64,000 nt of DNA from Asterias rubens. Its lineage: Eukaryota; Echinodermata; Asteroidea; Forcipulatida; Asteriidae. The notes under the pieces were generated by a model. That model did not search any database, was not told the DNA's origin, and worked only from the letters and a program-made list of their open reading frames with translations. The position numbers and the translations under genes are program-made. Positions 23,271 to 33,823 of the stretch are shown piece by piece (the first letter of the stretch is position 1; each line of letters begins with the position of its first letter). The stretch spans positions 6,298,377 to 6,362,376 of the forward strand of contig NC_047066.1 of the NCBI RefSeq assembly GCF_902459465.1, written 5' to 3'.

Positions 23271-24149
23271 TAGCGTTTCATGAAACATACTATTCAAATT
23301 ATAGGCCATCACTGTTAGTGTTAGTGTTACTGTGTTAGTGTTATAATCTACATATCATCATGGAGTTAGAAAATAGACCTCCATGATATCTTCATACATG
23401 ATGAACTACCATCACTATCAGTACATTAGTACATTTATAACTATATAATATAATACAAAATAAAACATGATTTAAATGCATCGACTGTACGTACCATTCA
23501 TTCCAAATCCAACTTTTGAATGCACAAACTGCATTTTGAACTTCACTTTGAGTGCACTTCCAACTCCATGAACTCAAGTCATTACAGTGCAGAAGACGGG
23601 CAAGGCGTTCCTGTTATGAACTTGACGGCTAAAACTGCAGTTAAGTTACTTAGCCCGCTAAGCCATGATTGTTAGGATGAGCCAGTGAGGCAGGTTTCTA
23701 TTCTCCAGGGAAAACAATCTCTCTGGCTGGACTCTGCTATTTTGTAAGAGTCGAGTGTGTCTACTGACTGCTCCTGACACATATACATTATGTAGTGTAT
23801 AACAAAATTATGATGTAAAATGCACTAGTGACATCCCAGCAAGTGTACATCCGTAAGGCTAGGGCAGCTTGCCGTACACTCATGTAGTTTGTACATTACG
23901 CATAGTATGGGCTTCGGTCATGCTACACCACAACCGCTACAGTATGATTTGCATATTCAGATAATGATGTCATTTTAAGGTTTTGCTGCTTGATTTTAGG
24001 CAGTGGTGAACTCTGTGGTTCATTATTGAATCATGTTAGATTTTGGGTGGTTAAAATCAGTTGCTTGTGTTTCCACAATCTGACCATTACCATAAAGGGG
24101 CGTAAAATTTAGTCAATACTTATGCAGGGACAAAAATCCTTAAATCCTT

Positions 24150-24185
24150 AGATGATGGGGGGGGGGGGGGGGGGGGGGAGGGGGA
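24150..24185. repeat. Poly-G tract
   Basis: About 20 consecutive G. Other homopolymer G/C runs in the window: about 8145-8156, 32560-32579 and 59351-59367. Confidence 0.95.
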
Positions 24186-24589
24186 TCCATTATTGAATGC
24201 CAAACAACTCTCACAATATTGTGTAACGATTCCGGGGGTGGGGGTAGGCTCAAGTCGCCACTCTGGAATATGAAGCCACAGGGGAAAAGATGTTACGTAG
24301 AGGGATTTCCTTAACTCCACTAGATGAGACTTTATGAGGCACATAAGAATAAAATGTTTCAAACAGAGGGTTGACTCAACCGCATGAAATTACACAGTGA
24401 GTGTGTGTATTTTATTCAATCATGTTCAACTACAACGGTACATAGCGCCCTCTCTTGATTTAAATCATCTTTTCACAATCAGTCCGCTGGTGGTACGGTT
24501 CGCACGCAGCGCTAGGAATGCTAGCGTGGCTGCTCGTGCTGTGTGTGTCTAATAATATAATCATGGAGGAATCAGTACCAATAATACAA

Positions 24590-25247
24590 CTCTCACACTT
24601 GGGCAAATATTCTTGCGAATATGAATATTTTAAATTTAGATGAATTCGCCCAAAAGTTGCAGTTGGATAGTAAGTATGTTCTCGGTCGTCCCTCACGTAC
24701 CGTATACGCACGCTTTACCAACAGCACCAATGGCTTACCAATGCATTCGCTGAAATTAAGAAAGCGCTTCGTATTAAACCTCACAGAATGGCGAATGTTC
24801 TTGCGAAGAGAAATATTTCAATTTCACGTTGAATACGTCCAAAATGGCAGTTGGATAGTGAGTATTTTCATATCGGTCTCACCCCTCAATCGTCCTCGGT
24901 CGGCCCTCTCCTTACCAATTACGAATTGTTTAACATTCCTAATACGAATGCTTACGTACAAACACTTGCCAACTCCTTTATGAAGTTTGCCAACGCTAAC
25001 GCACGCTTTACCAACGTTACCAATTCGACGGCGAATGACCGCCTTCGCAACATTCTCTGAAATTTAGAAACCGGTTTCTAAATTGACCGATCATCGTAAG
25101 GAGGTGGTCAATGACTTGGGAACGTACCGAATTCGTTACCAACGCCTTACGAAAGCAAGGCGAATGCTGCGAAGTTTGAGCGATTGTGAAATATTTCTGC
25201 TCGTAATCACATTCGCGAGCATATTCTCCCAGTGTGAGAGTAACATA
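24590..25247. mobile_element. Foldback-like element, about 650 bp
   Basis: ACTCTCACACTTGGGCAAAT near the left end is mirrored by ATATTCTCCCAGTGTGAGAG near the right. The interior is built from short repeated words in both orientations (TTACCAAC, GCGAATG, TTGCGAA, GCAGTTGGATAGT twice). It includes a perfect palindrome AGAAACCGGTTTCT near 25068-25081. No transposase. Confidence 0.6.
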
Positions 25248-25372
25248 ATGGAGATCAGCATTATTTGCGTCTGTGTGATTTCTTAGCATCTTTATAGAAA
25301 AAAAAAAAAGAAAAAAAAAACTTCTTACATGAAAAGTTTTAGTGTTTCAATACATATGCACGTAACCCTTAA

Positions 25373-25739
25373 AAGCAGTGGACACTATTGGTAATTACTC
25401 AAAATAATTATTAGCATGAAACCTTACTTGTTAACGAGTAATGGGGAGAGGTTGACATTGTAAGAAATGGCTCCCTCTCAAGTGACGTAGTTTTCGAGAA
25501 AGAAGTAGTTTTCAACGAATTTGATTTCGAGACCTCAAGTTTAGAATTTGAGGTCTCGAAATCAAGCATATATGAAAGCACACAACTTCGTGTGACAAGG
25601 GTGTTTTTTTCTTTCATTATTATCTCGCAACTCTGACGACCGATTGAGCTCAAATTTTCACAAGTTAGTTATTTTGTGTTTATGTTGAGATACGTCGAGT
25701 GAGAAGACTGGTCTTTGACAATAATAGTGTCCACTGTCT
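25373..25739. mobile_element. Family A MITE
   Basis: Standard copy ending ATAGTGTCCACTGTCT before TTAA; slightly damaged left end (AGCAGTGGACACTATTGG). Confidence 0.82.
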
Positions 25740-25743
25740 TTAA

Positions 25744-26154
25744 AGGCAATTGTTTCCCGAAAGCAAATTATACTTGGTAAACAGCGACGGATCGGCTGTT
25801 GAAAGTATTCAACATTGAGGCACGGCTTGCTCAAAGTAACGTATAGTTTTTGAGAGATGTCATTTCTCATTCAAATAATAACAGACCATCATCTGAAGAT
25901 ATGAAAGCACGAAGTAAAGCAACAAGGGTGCTTTTCTTTCATTTCTCCTGCACATTCGATGACCAATATTGAGTCCAAATTGTTCACAGATTTGTTATTA
26001 TGCATACATGTATAATGTTTGGATACACCAAGTGAGAATACCGGTCTTGGACAATAACCAAACGTTTCCCTAGCCCTGGCGGCCTTACACTTTCGTTTTG
26101 TTCCTGTGTACAGAGAAAGAGTCCTATATAGGGCTAACGTTTCCCGTGCCTTTA
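25744..26154. mobile_element. Distant relative of family A
   Basis: Immediately follows the previous copy. Ends AAAGGCAATTGTTTCCCG and GTTTCCCGTGCCTTTAAA. The interior keeps the ATGAAAGCACGAAG, GTGAGAATACCGGTCTTGG pattern, so it seems to be a sister subfamily. Nothing further to 26800. Confidence 0.55.
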
Positions 26155-26800
26155 AACACAACTTTGAATGTCCTTATTCTTGGAGCGTAGGCCTACACAC
26201 CACCAGAGAGAAATCAGAAAAAGAAGAACAAAATGGTTATGCACCGCCGTCTACTTAGACTTGGTTCCAAGTCTTTGATATCGTGGCTTTTTAGTCGACC
26301 TTAGCTGGATAGCCGCTAGCGCCCTTTTGTGACCAACCTTCGTCATCTTAGCCTACGAGTTAGGGCGCACCATAGCCTGGATTTATGACGTCATTCTTCG
26401 AGGCTCATGGATAAGACAGGGGCCCAGCCTAGGCGCACCATAGCTAAATGTGGGGGCGTTTTTCGCGATCTCAGACTTGAATCAAGTCTACCGTCTACTC
26501 GGTGTAGCGCACCTGAAGGAGACAGACCACGAGTCGACGTTGATCACTAAACTTCCACCATGGAGGCATTTTAACTTTCCATGCAACAACCTGTTAGTTA
26601 TCACCGTGACCACGAGCGTGAAACTAAACCTTGTGGGCCACGTTTTCACAGTAGGTCTACATGTTACGTGATGTAAAATAAAACACTTACATCTGAAGAG
26701 TTTTTAAAAAGATCAGGAAAAACAACACCAGCGGTTGTTTAAAAAAATAATTACCTTTAAAAGTAACATAACATAAGAACTGTTTTTTTTAACTTAATAA

Positions 26801-27351
26801 TCACAAAAATTTTCTTGGACAAATTTTGATTTTCGATGTTTTAACAGAAAGGCCACTATTGTCAACTCTCATAACAGACTTAAATATTTTGTTCGCATCA
26901 TGGCCAATATGGTATAAACCTCTCACATTTTTGTACATCAAAATTGCGAGAGCTGATTGGTCGTAGCGATGCACGTAATATCCCTTCATTTTCTTTTTGT
27001 GTGGGTTCTGACTCCCATGTGGTGCTATGCACTCTATCACCATCGAACAGTCCACCCACGGTTGCAGTAGTTTCTCATTGATGTAGGAGCTGTTAACAAA
27101 GTACAGAATGCCGCCGCGGGGTTTTGGGGTGAACCCAGTATCCTTCCTGAATGTATCTATGTCAACCTTTAAATAGTCAAACATGGCCGGGTGGGTCAAA
27201 ACAACCACTGAGAATTTCTCGTTGCTGTTGTAATTTTCCATCAGTGGGATGAAGCCGTGGAATGTCTTAAGATGGTTAGGAGCAAGATGCTCCTCCTGAA
27301 TCGAACCGAAGAGTCCGCCCAAAAGACGGCGCCAAATTCGTACAGTAGTTC
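26801..27351 (-). CDS. DUF1647-type gene, last coding exon
   Basis: Strong acceptor (long pyrimidine tract, TTTTGGCAG; AG at 27353-27352). 183 codons to the TGA at 26803-26801. The conserved block (PWVDC ... ECIAP ... HRYDQSAL) is intact. Confidence 0.65.
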
Positions 27352-28865
27352 CTGCCAAAAGAGACAAAATGAGAGAGATTGAAATCCACAGTAAATTTTA
27401 CTTTAAGTTTTACACACTAAAATGTGACAAATGACTCGTGACGTCAGTGTCTGCTAGTTGATTTTTGAGGTCACGTTTTTCAACCCAAACTGGATATGGA
27501 TACATTTATGAGGGCTGGTTTCCAAGCGTAGTTCAGAAGATCTTTTACGTGAGGAGGGTACTTTGATAATAACAAAGGGAGAAGAAGAAAAAAATGATCT
27601 AAACAAAATTATTTTGACGATTCTTTAAAAATGAATATTAGAAACGTTACTGTCAAAAACGTTTATACGTATTACGTCCAATCATTTTGCCTCATTAGAC
27701 CCTATGGATGGCGCTTTTTTATCCTTTTTTTAAGCGTGTGACGTCACATGCAAGGAGTCTATTCATTTCTTACACAATACAGAACGCGCCACCGAACATT
27801 GGCGTAACTTTGGGTGCCAACTCTCTTTTATGCATGTTTGTATACGATTTGACACCCAAAATGACACTCAGGATAGGCACATGTGAGTACGCTGTGCGTA
27901 TTGCTAAGGGGTCTATTAAAGGCAGTGGACACTATTGGTAATTGTCAAAGACTAGCCTTCACAGTTGGTGTATCTCAACATTTGCATAAAATATCAAACC
28001 TACGAAAATTTGAGCTCAATCGGTCATCGAACTTGCGAGATAATAATGAAAGAAAAAAAACCATCCATGTCACACGAAGTTGTGTGCGTTGAGATGGTTT
28101 ATTTCGAAATCTGAGGTCTCGAAATCAAATTCGTGGAAAATTACTTCTTTCTTGAAAACTATGGCACTTCAGAGGGAGCCGTTTCTCACAACGTTTTATA
28201 CCATCAACCTCTCCCCATTACTTGTCACCAAGAAAGGTTTAATGCTAAAAATTATTTTGAGTAATTGTCAATAGTGTCCACTGCCTTTAACAACTGATAC
28301 CTTTTTCCATAACCACATTACTTCGAAGTGAACTGCTGATGTACTTCGCACCAAGTAAGTTTTTATTGCCATTAATTTTAAGAGTGGTTACCCGAACGAT
28401 ATACTTACCCTTTACAAATAAAATTAAATAAAAAACACCAAAAGACGTGTCCATGTTTATGTATAAGCCTATAAGCCATTCTTACTTCTCGAATTTCGCT
28501 GGGAATCAGCCCCAAATCGCAGACAACAATCCTCGTGTTTGGCATGACGTTCTGTGCGGTGCTGATCATCACCTTTCCCTCCTTGTAATGGTTTGAAGAG
28601 ATCGCCGTCACAATTACTGTCCTCTTGGAAATCTCATCAAGTGGTGGAATTTCCTTTTCCAAATCAATCTGTGGATACTTCCTTGTCGTCACCAAGGAAG
28701 CCATGTTGTTCCCAACAATTCGAGTGGTTGGGTTGTTCGAAACTAATCGAGCAGTTGTGAGATTGTCCGGTGGAGCTGGTCTGATACCCAGGATATCCCT
28801 AGTTTTTGAACTTTGACCCTTCATGACGACGACCATGAAGGGGGAGGTTTTCTGGTGGGTGGTAC
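26801..28865 (-). CDS. DUF1647-type (glycosyltransferase-like) protein, partial model
   Basis: Gene in pieces on the minus strand. Best-supported exons are 28473-28865, 27504-27560 and 26801-27351 (with stop). The first encodes KRTVIVTAISSNHYKEGK and a Rossmann-like strand-helix start. The second encodes YPPHVKDLLNYAWKPALIN. The third contains THPAMFDYL, PRGGILYFVNSSYI, LLQPWVDCSMVIECIAPHGS and VHRYDQSALAILM. I recognise this order from the invertebrate DUF1647 family, thought to be Golgi type II membrane proteins related to glycosyltransferases. Two parts do not join cleanly. About 15 residues expected before YPPHV, and the W-x-D region expected before TTVRIW, are missing from the DNA I can see, and the exon phases clash. 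Either microexons were missed or the locus is damaged. No N-terminal membrane anchor is visible. Confidence 0.6.
27504..27560 (-). CDS. DUF1647-type gene, small middle exon
   Basis: 57 bp, found by reading the minus strand between the two larger exons. A long T/C tract ending TATCAAAG precedes it. The peptide YPPHVKDLLNYAWKPALIN fits the family motif (Y-P-x-H-V ... Y-x-W-K-P). The donor after AAT (GTATCC) is weak; a donor 14 bases later (TCCA, GTTTGG) would restore phase with the last exon. Confidence 0.5.
27920..28286. mobile_element. Family A MITE, reverse orientation, in the DUF1647-type intron
   Basis: Reverse-orientation copy flanked by TTAA at both ends (27916-27919 and 28287-28290). 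It lies between the upstream and middle exons. Confidence 0.85.
28473..28865 (-). CDS. DUF1647-type gene, upstream exon
   Basis: Acceptor after AAACTTCAG (AG at 28867-28866). Donor GAA then GTAAGA at 28472. The open frame runs through the donor for another 23 codons and ends near a second good donor (AAAGG then GTAAGT, about 28410). I prefer the first donor, since the extra residues do not fit the family. Confidence 0.55.
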
Positions 28866-28904
28866 CTGAAGTTTAAAGGAACTTGCATGACATAATAAAT
28901 AGAT

Positions 28905-29205
28905 GTTGGAGAGATGTTGTGAGAAACGGCTCCCTCTGAAGTAACTTATAGTTTTTGAGAAAGGTAGTGTCTCACTAAAATAATAAAAGACTTCAGCCGA
29001 AGCCTTTTATTATGCATCTGAAAAGAAAAGAAGAAAAAGTAATGCACCAAGGGTGTTTTTTTTTAATCTTTCATAATTTTTTTGCAAATTCGATGACCAA
29101 TATTGAGCCCAATTTGGTTGACAGTTTTGTTTGTAATATTAGGCTGTGTATGTTGGGATACGTGGGAATACTGGTCTTTGACAATTACCAAACGTGTCCC
29201 GCCCG
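28905..29205. mobile_element. Family A relative, partial
   Basis: Contains GTTGTGAGAAACGGCTCCCT, GATGACCAATATTGAGCCC and GTCTTTGACAATTACCAAAC; left end not clear. Confidence 0.6.
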
Positions 29206-29231
29206 CGGGTCGATTTCACAAAGAATTGTGA

Positions 29232-29551
29232 CTACTTTTGGTAATATTGTCAAAGACCAGTCTTCTCACTTGGTGTATCTCAACATATGCATAAAATAAC
29301 AAACCTGTGAACATTTGAACTCAATTGGCCTTCGAAGTTTCAGAAGCTTCATTTCGAGACCTCAAAATCTAAGCCTGAGGTTTCGAAATCAAATTTGTGG
29401 AAAATTACTTCTTTCTCAAAAAACTACGTTACTTCAGAGGGAGCCGTTTCTCAAAATGTTTTATACTATCAACAGCTCTCCATTGCTTGTTACCAAGCAA
29501 GTTGTTATGCTTACTACTATTTTAAGTAATTACCAATAGTGTCCAGTACCT
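29232..29551. mobile_element. Family A MITE, reverse orientation
   Basis: From TTTTGGTAATATTGTCAAAG to ACCAATAGTGTCCAGTACCT before TTAA. It abuts the preceding relative head to head. Confidence 0.75.
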
Positions 29552-29569
29552 TTAATCATAGGGGATATC

Positions 29570-29662
29570 AAAAACTTAAGGCTAGTCCTAAGTTAAGGAC
29601 GAGTATAACTCGTCATAACTCGAGATAAGTCTAGTCTCAAATCTTTGTGAAATCCACCCAGT
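29570..29662. mobile_element. Family C fragment
   Basis: AAGGCTAGTCCTAAGTTAAG, GACGAGTATAACTCGTC and TTTGTGAAATCCACCC match the right part of the copies at 39.3 and 40.6 kb. Between here and 30249 nothing else is seen. Confidence 0.55.
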
Positions 29663-30249
29663 GCCTTCAAACGAGAGCTGGATAGAACCATGGATCTTAA
29701 AAGCAGGCTGTTATGATTGCAGTCCACCAACCTACTAGACTTGGCTCAAGACCCAATCCCATGAAAGTCCTTTTATTTCTGTCCAATCGCCTAAACTCGA
29801 GATCACATTCACAAAGTATACAGTTTGACTGTGTTAACGGTATTAATCATGGCGCACTGCACGCTATACGAATTGTGGACACGGGATTTGAATCAAGTCT
29901 ACCAACACACCAACCCAAACGCCTATACAAAACACTGCTACAAATAATGATTATATTAAATAATGATATATTATAGCCATACCTTGATGATACAGTACAA
30001 ACATGAAGCAGGTACTGATTACCCCCAATAAAACAGTGGTAGTTTTCATGCACTGGTTACTTGCAGGTGCAACTGGCAATTTTGCCGGTTGCTTCGATGA
30101 CATGATTGCATGCAGTCTCCTCTCACACAAATATGATGGGATATTTCGTCTTGGACGCGACCAGAAAAATCTTCCGTTGTCTATAAAGGCGGAGAAAAAA
30201 ATACACAGTTTTGGGTCTGTTTCCTGACGGACGACAGAGCAAACCGAAG

Positions 30250-30425
30250 ACGTTCCTTAAGAAATGAAACAATGTTTTTTTTCTTCAAATTATTCTCTTG
30301 CAAATTCGATGATAAAAGTTGAGCAAAACTTTTCACATTTTTGTTATTGTATGCATAATGTTGAGAAACACCAGATGAGAATACTGCACTTTGACAATTA
30401 TCACCAAACGTGTCCATGTGTCTTT
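30250..30425. mobile_element. Family A fragment
   Basis: Right half only: GCAAATTCGATGATAAAAGT, ATGTTGAGAAACACCAGATG, ending GTCCATGTGTCTTTAA. Confidence 0.55.
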
Positions 30426-30631
30426 AACATTTCGCCGGAATAACTTGCGGCTAATTTAATCATGTGTCTCTATACCCGATTAAGACACAATTTTGTTTAA
30501 TTGTAAATTCGTTTGTCATGACCGCTTCTTCTACAATAAAAGAAACCCCAAAAACTGTAGACATAAGTTTTTGTTTAAAAACAATCTATTCGGTGTAGAC
30601 ATGACAAAATTAGCAGAGCTTGTTAAACATC

Positions 30632-31094
30632 CAATAAAGGATGATCTCAAATAATATATATATATTACAGTTTTCTAATAGCTGGAGTCCATTTAGGAAA
30701 CATAAAAAAATATAACGAGTCTCATACCTCACGTTAAAACATGGTAAAATGTTTTTTTTTTTCTACTGAACGCTTCTAGCAAAACTTTTGAAAAACGCGG
30801 GGTCAAACAAACCTGCGCGACAAGGAATCGTGACGTCAGTGGCGGCTATTTTGTGTGGAAAATAGCACCCTCAGTTGAGCTGGAGAACTGTGTTCACACC
30901 CAAATGGGGGAATATCGTCACTGGCGTCAAGAGGTCATTATAATAGATAATAGTTTTTGACTCTCGGCTGAAAAAGCCGCGCGGCCGGGTGCATTTTGAG
31001 AGTAAAAATAATGGTTATTAACCGGTATCTACGATGTCTATTTGGCCATAAAAAGGTAATAATTGAAATATTGAGATCATCCTTTATTGGCTCT
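30632..31094. mobile_element. MITE with CCAATAAAGGATGATCTCAA ends (family E), long copy
   Basis: CCAATAAAGGATGATCTCAA at the left is exactly inverted as TTGAGATCATCCTTTATTGG at the right. A shorter copy lacking the CpG-rich centre sits at 31833-32099. Confidence 0.75.
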
Positions 31095-31098
31095 TTAA

Positions 31099-31416
31099 AG
31101 GAACACGTTGCCTTGGATTGGTAGAGTTGGTCTTTGAAAAGCGTTTGTAACCGTTTGTTATAAAATGCATGGTTGGAAAGATGTCCACTCGTCGACTAAC
31201 ACGGCCATTTATTGGAGTCAAACTGGTGGGTCCCATAAATTGCCGAACGTGTTAGTTCGTAAAGCAAAAGGAAAGGCGTGCAATTTCGAGGCAAATTTGT
31301 GTGAATCATTGTATTCTATACTTTTAAAACATCTTTCCAACCACATGGATTTGATAACAAATGGTTACAAACTCTTTTTATAGACCAACTCGCCCGATCC
31401 AAGGCAACGTGTCCCT
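31099..31416. mobile_element. MITE with GGAACACGTTGCC ends (family F)
   Basis: AAAGGAACACGTTGCCTTGG at left and CCAAGGCAACGTGTCCCT at right are inverted. Inside, ATGGTTGGAAAGATG mirrors CATCTTTCCAACCACATG. TTTAA precedes the left end. Confidence 0.75.
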
Positions 31417-31689
31417 ATAATGTAACGTCAGGCGACACATGAAATGGTGACGATAATAGAACAGGACATCAAGTTTGGGCTTGAATACATGAATCATGCA
31501 AAATTGTTTGATGAAAAAAAGTTTTACATTTTTAAGTTAATACTAACACGTTCCTTTACCATTCAGTGGCTACCAACCAGAGCAGTGACTGACTCTACTC
31601 TGAAACCTCTGACTCTCTGTAAAATAGGTCTTAACACTCTTCAATGTAGATACATTTAATGGATGGAGATTTGCATCGGGGTTAGTATA

Positions 31690-31830
31690 CTAATGTTGGT
31701 TTTCCCCATATACACCGATGTGTGTTAGCACCACAGCCATAAAAGTTCTTTATGTCTGTGGTTAGCACTGTATACTCGGTACTTTACCGAGCTATATGTG
31801 AACAAAATAAAATCACATGCATACTAAACA
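31690..31830. mobile_element. Fragment related to the 51.2-kb SINE
   Basis: TATACACCGATGTGTGTTAG, CACTGTATACTCGGTACTTT and AAAATCACATGCATACT match the tail part of the SINE at 51205-51352, same orientation, without its tRNA-like head. Confidence 0.55.
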
Positions 31831-31832
31831 GC

Positions 31833-32099
31833 CAAGAAAAGATGATCTCAAATATATAGATATTACAGTTTTGTAATAGCTGGGGTCCATTATAGGAAAC
31901 ACTAAAAAAATATAACGAGTCTCTTACCTCGCGTTAAAACATGGTAAAAATGGTTTTTCTCCAGAACGCTCCAAGCCAAATTTATGGAAAAGGCGGGATA
32001 AAAATGAGAGTAAAATGGCTTTTAACGGGTATCTACAATGTCTATTTGGCCATAAAAAGGTAATAGTTGAAATATTGAGATCATCCTTTATTGGCTGTT
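31833..32099. mobile_element. Family E MITE, short copy
   Basis: Same core as 30632-31094: AACGAGTCTCTTACCTCGCG, TTAAAACATGGTAAAA, then TCTATTTGGCCATAAAAAGG and TTGAGATCATCCTTTATTGG. The stretch 32100-32555 shows nothing. Confidence 0.7.
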
Positions 32100-32619
32100 T
32101 AAACTCGGATGGAATTCGAACCATCTACATATACATAACAACTTAGGCTTATTGTTCCGTTTCGTTTGCCATTGGGTCTCTAAATGGCCTAAGATGTACC
32201 ACAGAGCATCGCGAATGCAAAATTTTCCAGTAGTAAATTACGCCAGTTCAGCGGGCCCGGACCCCATGCCGTAAAGGCTTCACACTCGCATGCTCACTCG
32301 CTGACAGATTTGCCCCCTAAAACTTGTGTGATAGATCCACACCTGAAGATGTTAACCCGAAAGGTTCTACTGCTGCTCACATTTTAAAGGCTTATGTTCG
32401 ATTCCTTTCTTTTTGCCTCTTATTGGCCTATTAGATTGCACCACAGAATCTAGAATGCAAAAATGTTTCCAGACCCTTCCCTTAGGCGGGCCTAGGCCGT
32501 AGATTTGCGTTCTGCTTTATGCTTTATATAGCAGGCTCCATCTTAAATAGATGTGCCACACCCCCCCCCCCCCCCCCCCATCCCCCTAAAATGTCTTGTC
32601 TGCCCATGGTAGCGAGGCT

Positions 32620-32781
32620 CAGTTTTGTAAACGTAGAATGCCTGGTAACGTGGAGTACGCATGCGCAAAAGCCAAAATTCGCCGCTAACCCGTGAATAAC
32701 GCTTGCCTTAAGCACATAATTCCCTGCTTCCGTAAGCGCCGATTCTGTGCTTACGGTTAGCAGAGCCATGAAATTGGGCCC
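32620..32781. mobile_element. Family B MITE, left-truncated
   Basis: Keeps the right terminus (CAGAGCCATGAAATTGGGCCC). The left half is missing; a poly-C run (32560-32579) lies about 40 bp upstream. Confidence 0.75.
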
Positions 32782-33033
32782 TGCTTATCAGCTGAAAAGT
32801 TGAATGCCTGCATAATAGAGTTTCATGTACTGTCGGTTTACTAGCAACAATTTTACTTTGTGGTGGGGAGGGGGAGCTGCACGTGATTGTCACTCATTTA
32901 TCTGATATCAGAGAGGTCAAGGTAACGAGCTTAGCACACAATCATAAATTTATCATTAATAAATACTGTGGACAGTTTCCAATCTCTGATTGGTCAACAC
33001 CCGATCACGTGGGGATGTATTAACGGGCGGTAT

Positions 33034-33553
33034 AAAGACCGGTGTCGCATGCAATTATGTCCTCCATTCAATACTATCCGGAGGACATTATTGCATATGC
33101 AATAATGTCCAATGCAATAATGTCCGCCGTACGGTTTTGCAAATGCAATCGTGTCCGCCCGGACACTGCTGAATAATAAAATTGTGTCCGCCCGGACACA
33201 TTTGCATAATATGCAGTTGTGTCCGCCCCCGTGCAAAACCGTCCTTGCAGTAAATTAAACACCCTTGGTCGACGGAACACGTTCGCCATTTTTTTACAAG
33301 CCAAGTGCATGTCATGAATGACATGGGAAATGTTCGGCCGTTGGGTATTCACTGCAACCATAAAAGTGCGTGAATATTCATGCTGCATACGTAGGTTCAG
33401 TGTATGCATGCTGCTTACGCGCGCACATACATGTACAGTCATGTACATGTCCAACGGACGGATTTTGCATAGCCCGGACACGATCGCATATGCAAAAGTG
33501 TCCGGAGCGGATAGTATTGCATGGCGGACACAATTGCATCTGACACCGGCTTT
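33034..33553. mobile_element. Inverted-repeat element with eleven copies of GCAATNNTGTCC
   Basis: Ends AAAGACCGGTGTCGCATGCA and the inverse of TGCATCTGACACCGGCTTT. Inside, the 12-mer GCAATNNTGTCC (one or two mismatches allowed) occurs about 11 times in both orientations: 33051, 33083, 33099, 33114, 33145, 33179, 33194, 33213, 33476, 33492 and 33526. Two of them form a perfect 28-bp palindrome (33083-33110). GGGCGGTATAAAGACC at 33025-33040 overlaps the left end and looks like a TATA box. No convincing ORF. Confidence 0.65.
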
Positions 33554-33564
33554 GGAAAATAGCG

Positions 33565-33823
33565 AAATTAGCGAATAAATAGTGTCAAACTAGTTTGCGC
33601 TTTGCACTGTATCACATGCTTATTCGTGTTAGTTTCATTGCAACTTAGCGCACGTGCACGTACGCTGTAAAAGTATCAATTTTGATGTAACAGGTGCACG
33701 CGTATAAACTCATTTGTCCTGCTACATGGACGCTGAGCTGATGCGTGCGTTTTAACGCACAAAGAACAGCTATCGTCCAATCGAATGCCTTCTTTTCCTC
33801 GCACTGTTATTCGCTAATTGACA
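33565..33823. repeat. Short inverted repeat, AAATTAGCGAATAA ends
   Basis: AAATTAGCGAATAAATAGTGTC near 33565 is mirrored by TGTTATTCGCTAATTG near 33806. It lies inside the DNA that distinguishes arm 1 from arm 2. Confidence 0.4.

Noticed and set aside
30632..32099. Duplicated alternative first exons (GAG then GTAAGAG and GTATGAG donors) of the DUF1647-type gene
   Set aside because: The shared sequence has its own inverted ends (CCAATAAAGGATGATCTCAA), so it is a transposon pair; the donor-like words are incidental.
33034..33553. CRISPR-like or regularly spaced repeat array
   Set aside because: The 12-mer occurs in both orientations with irregular spacing, in a eukaryotic setting, inside an inverted-repeat element.
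33074..33578. Overlapping open frames on both strands at 33.0-33.6 kb
   Set aside because: They follow the palindromic motif array, with no recognisable protein.
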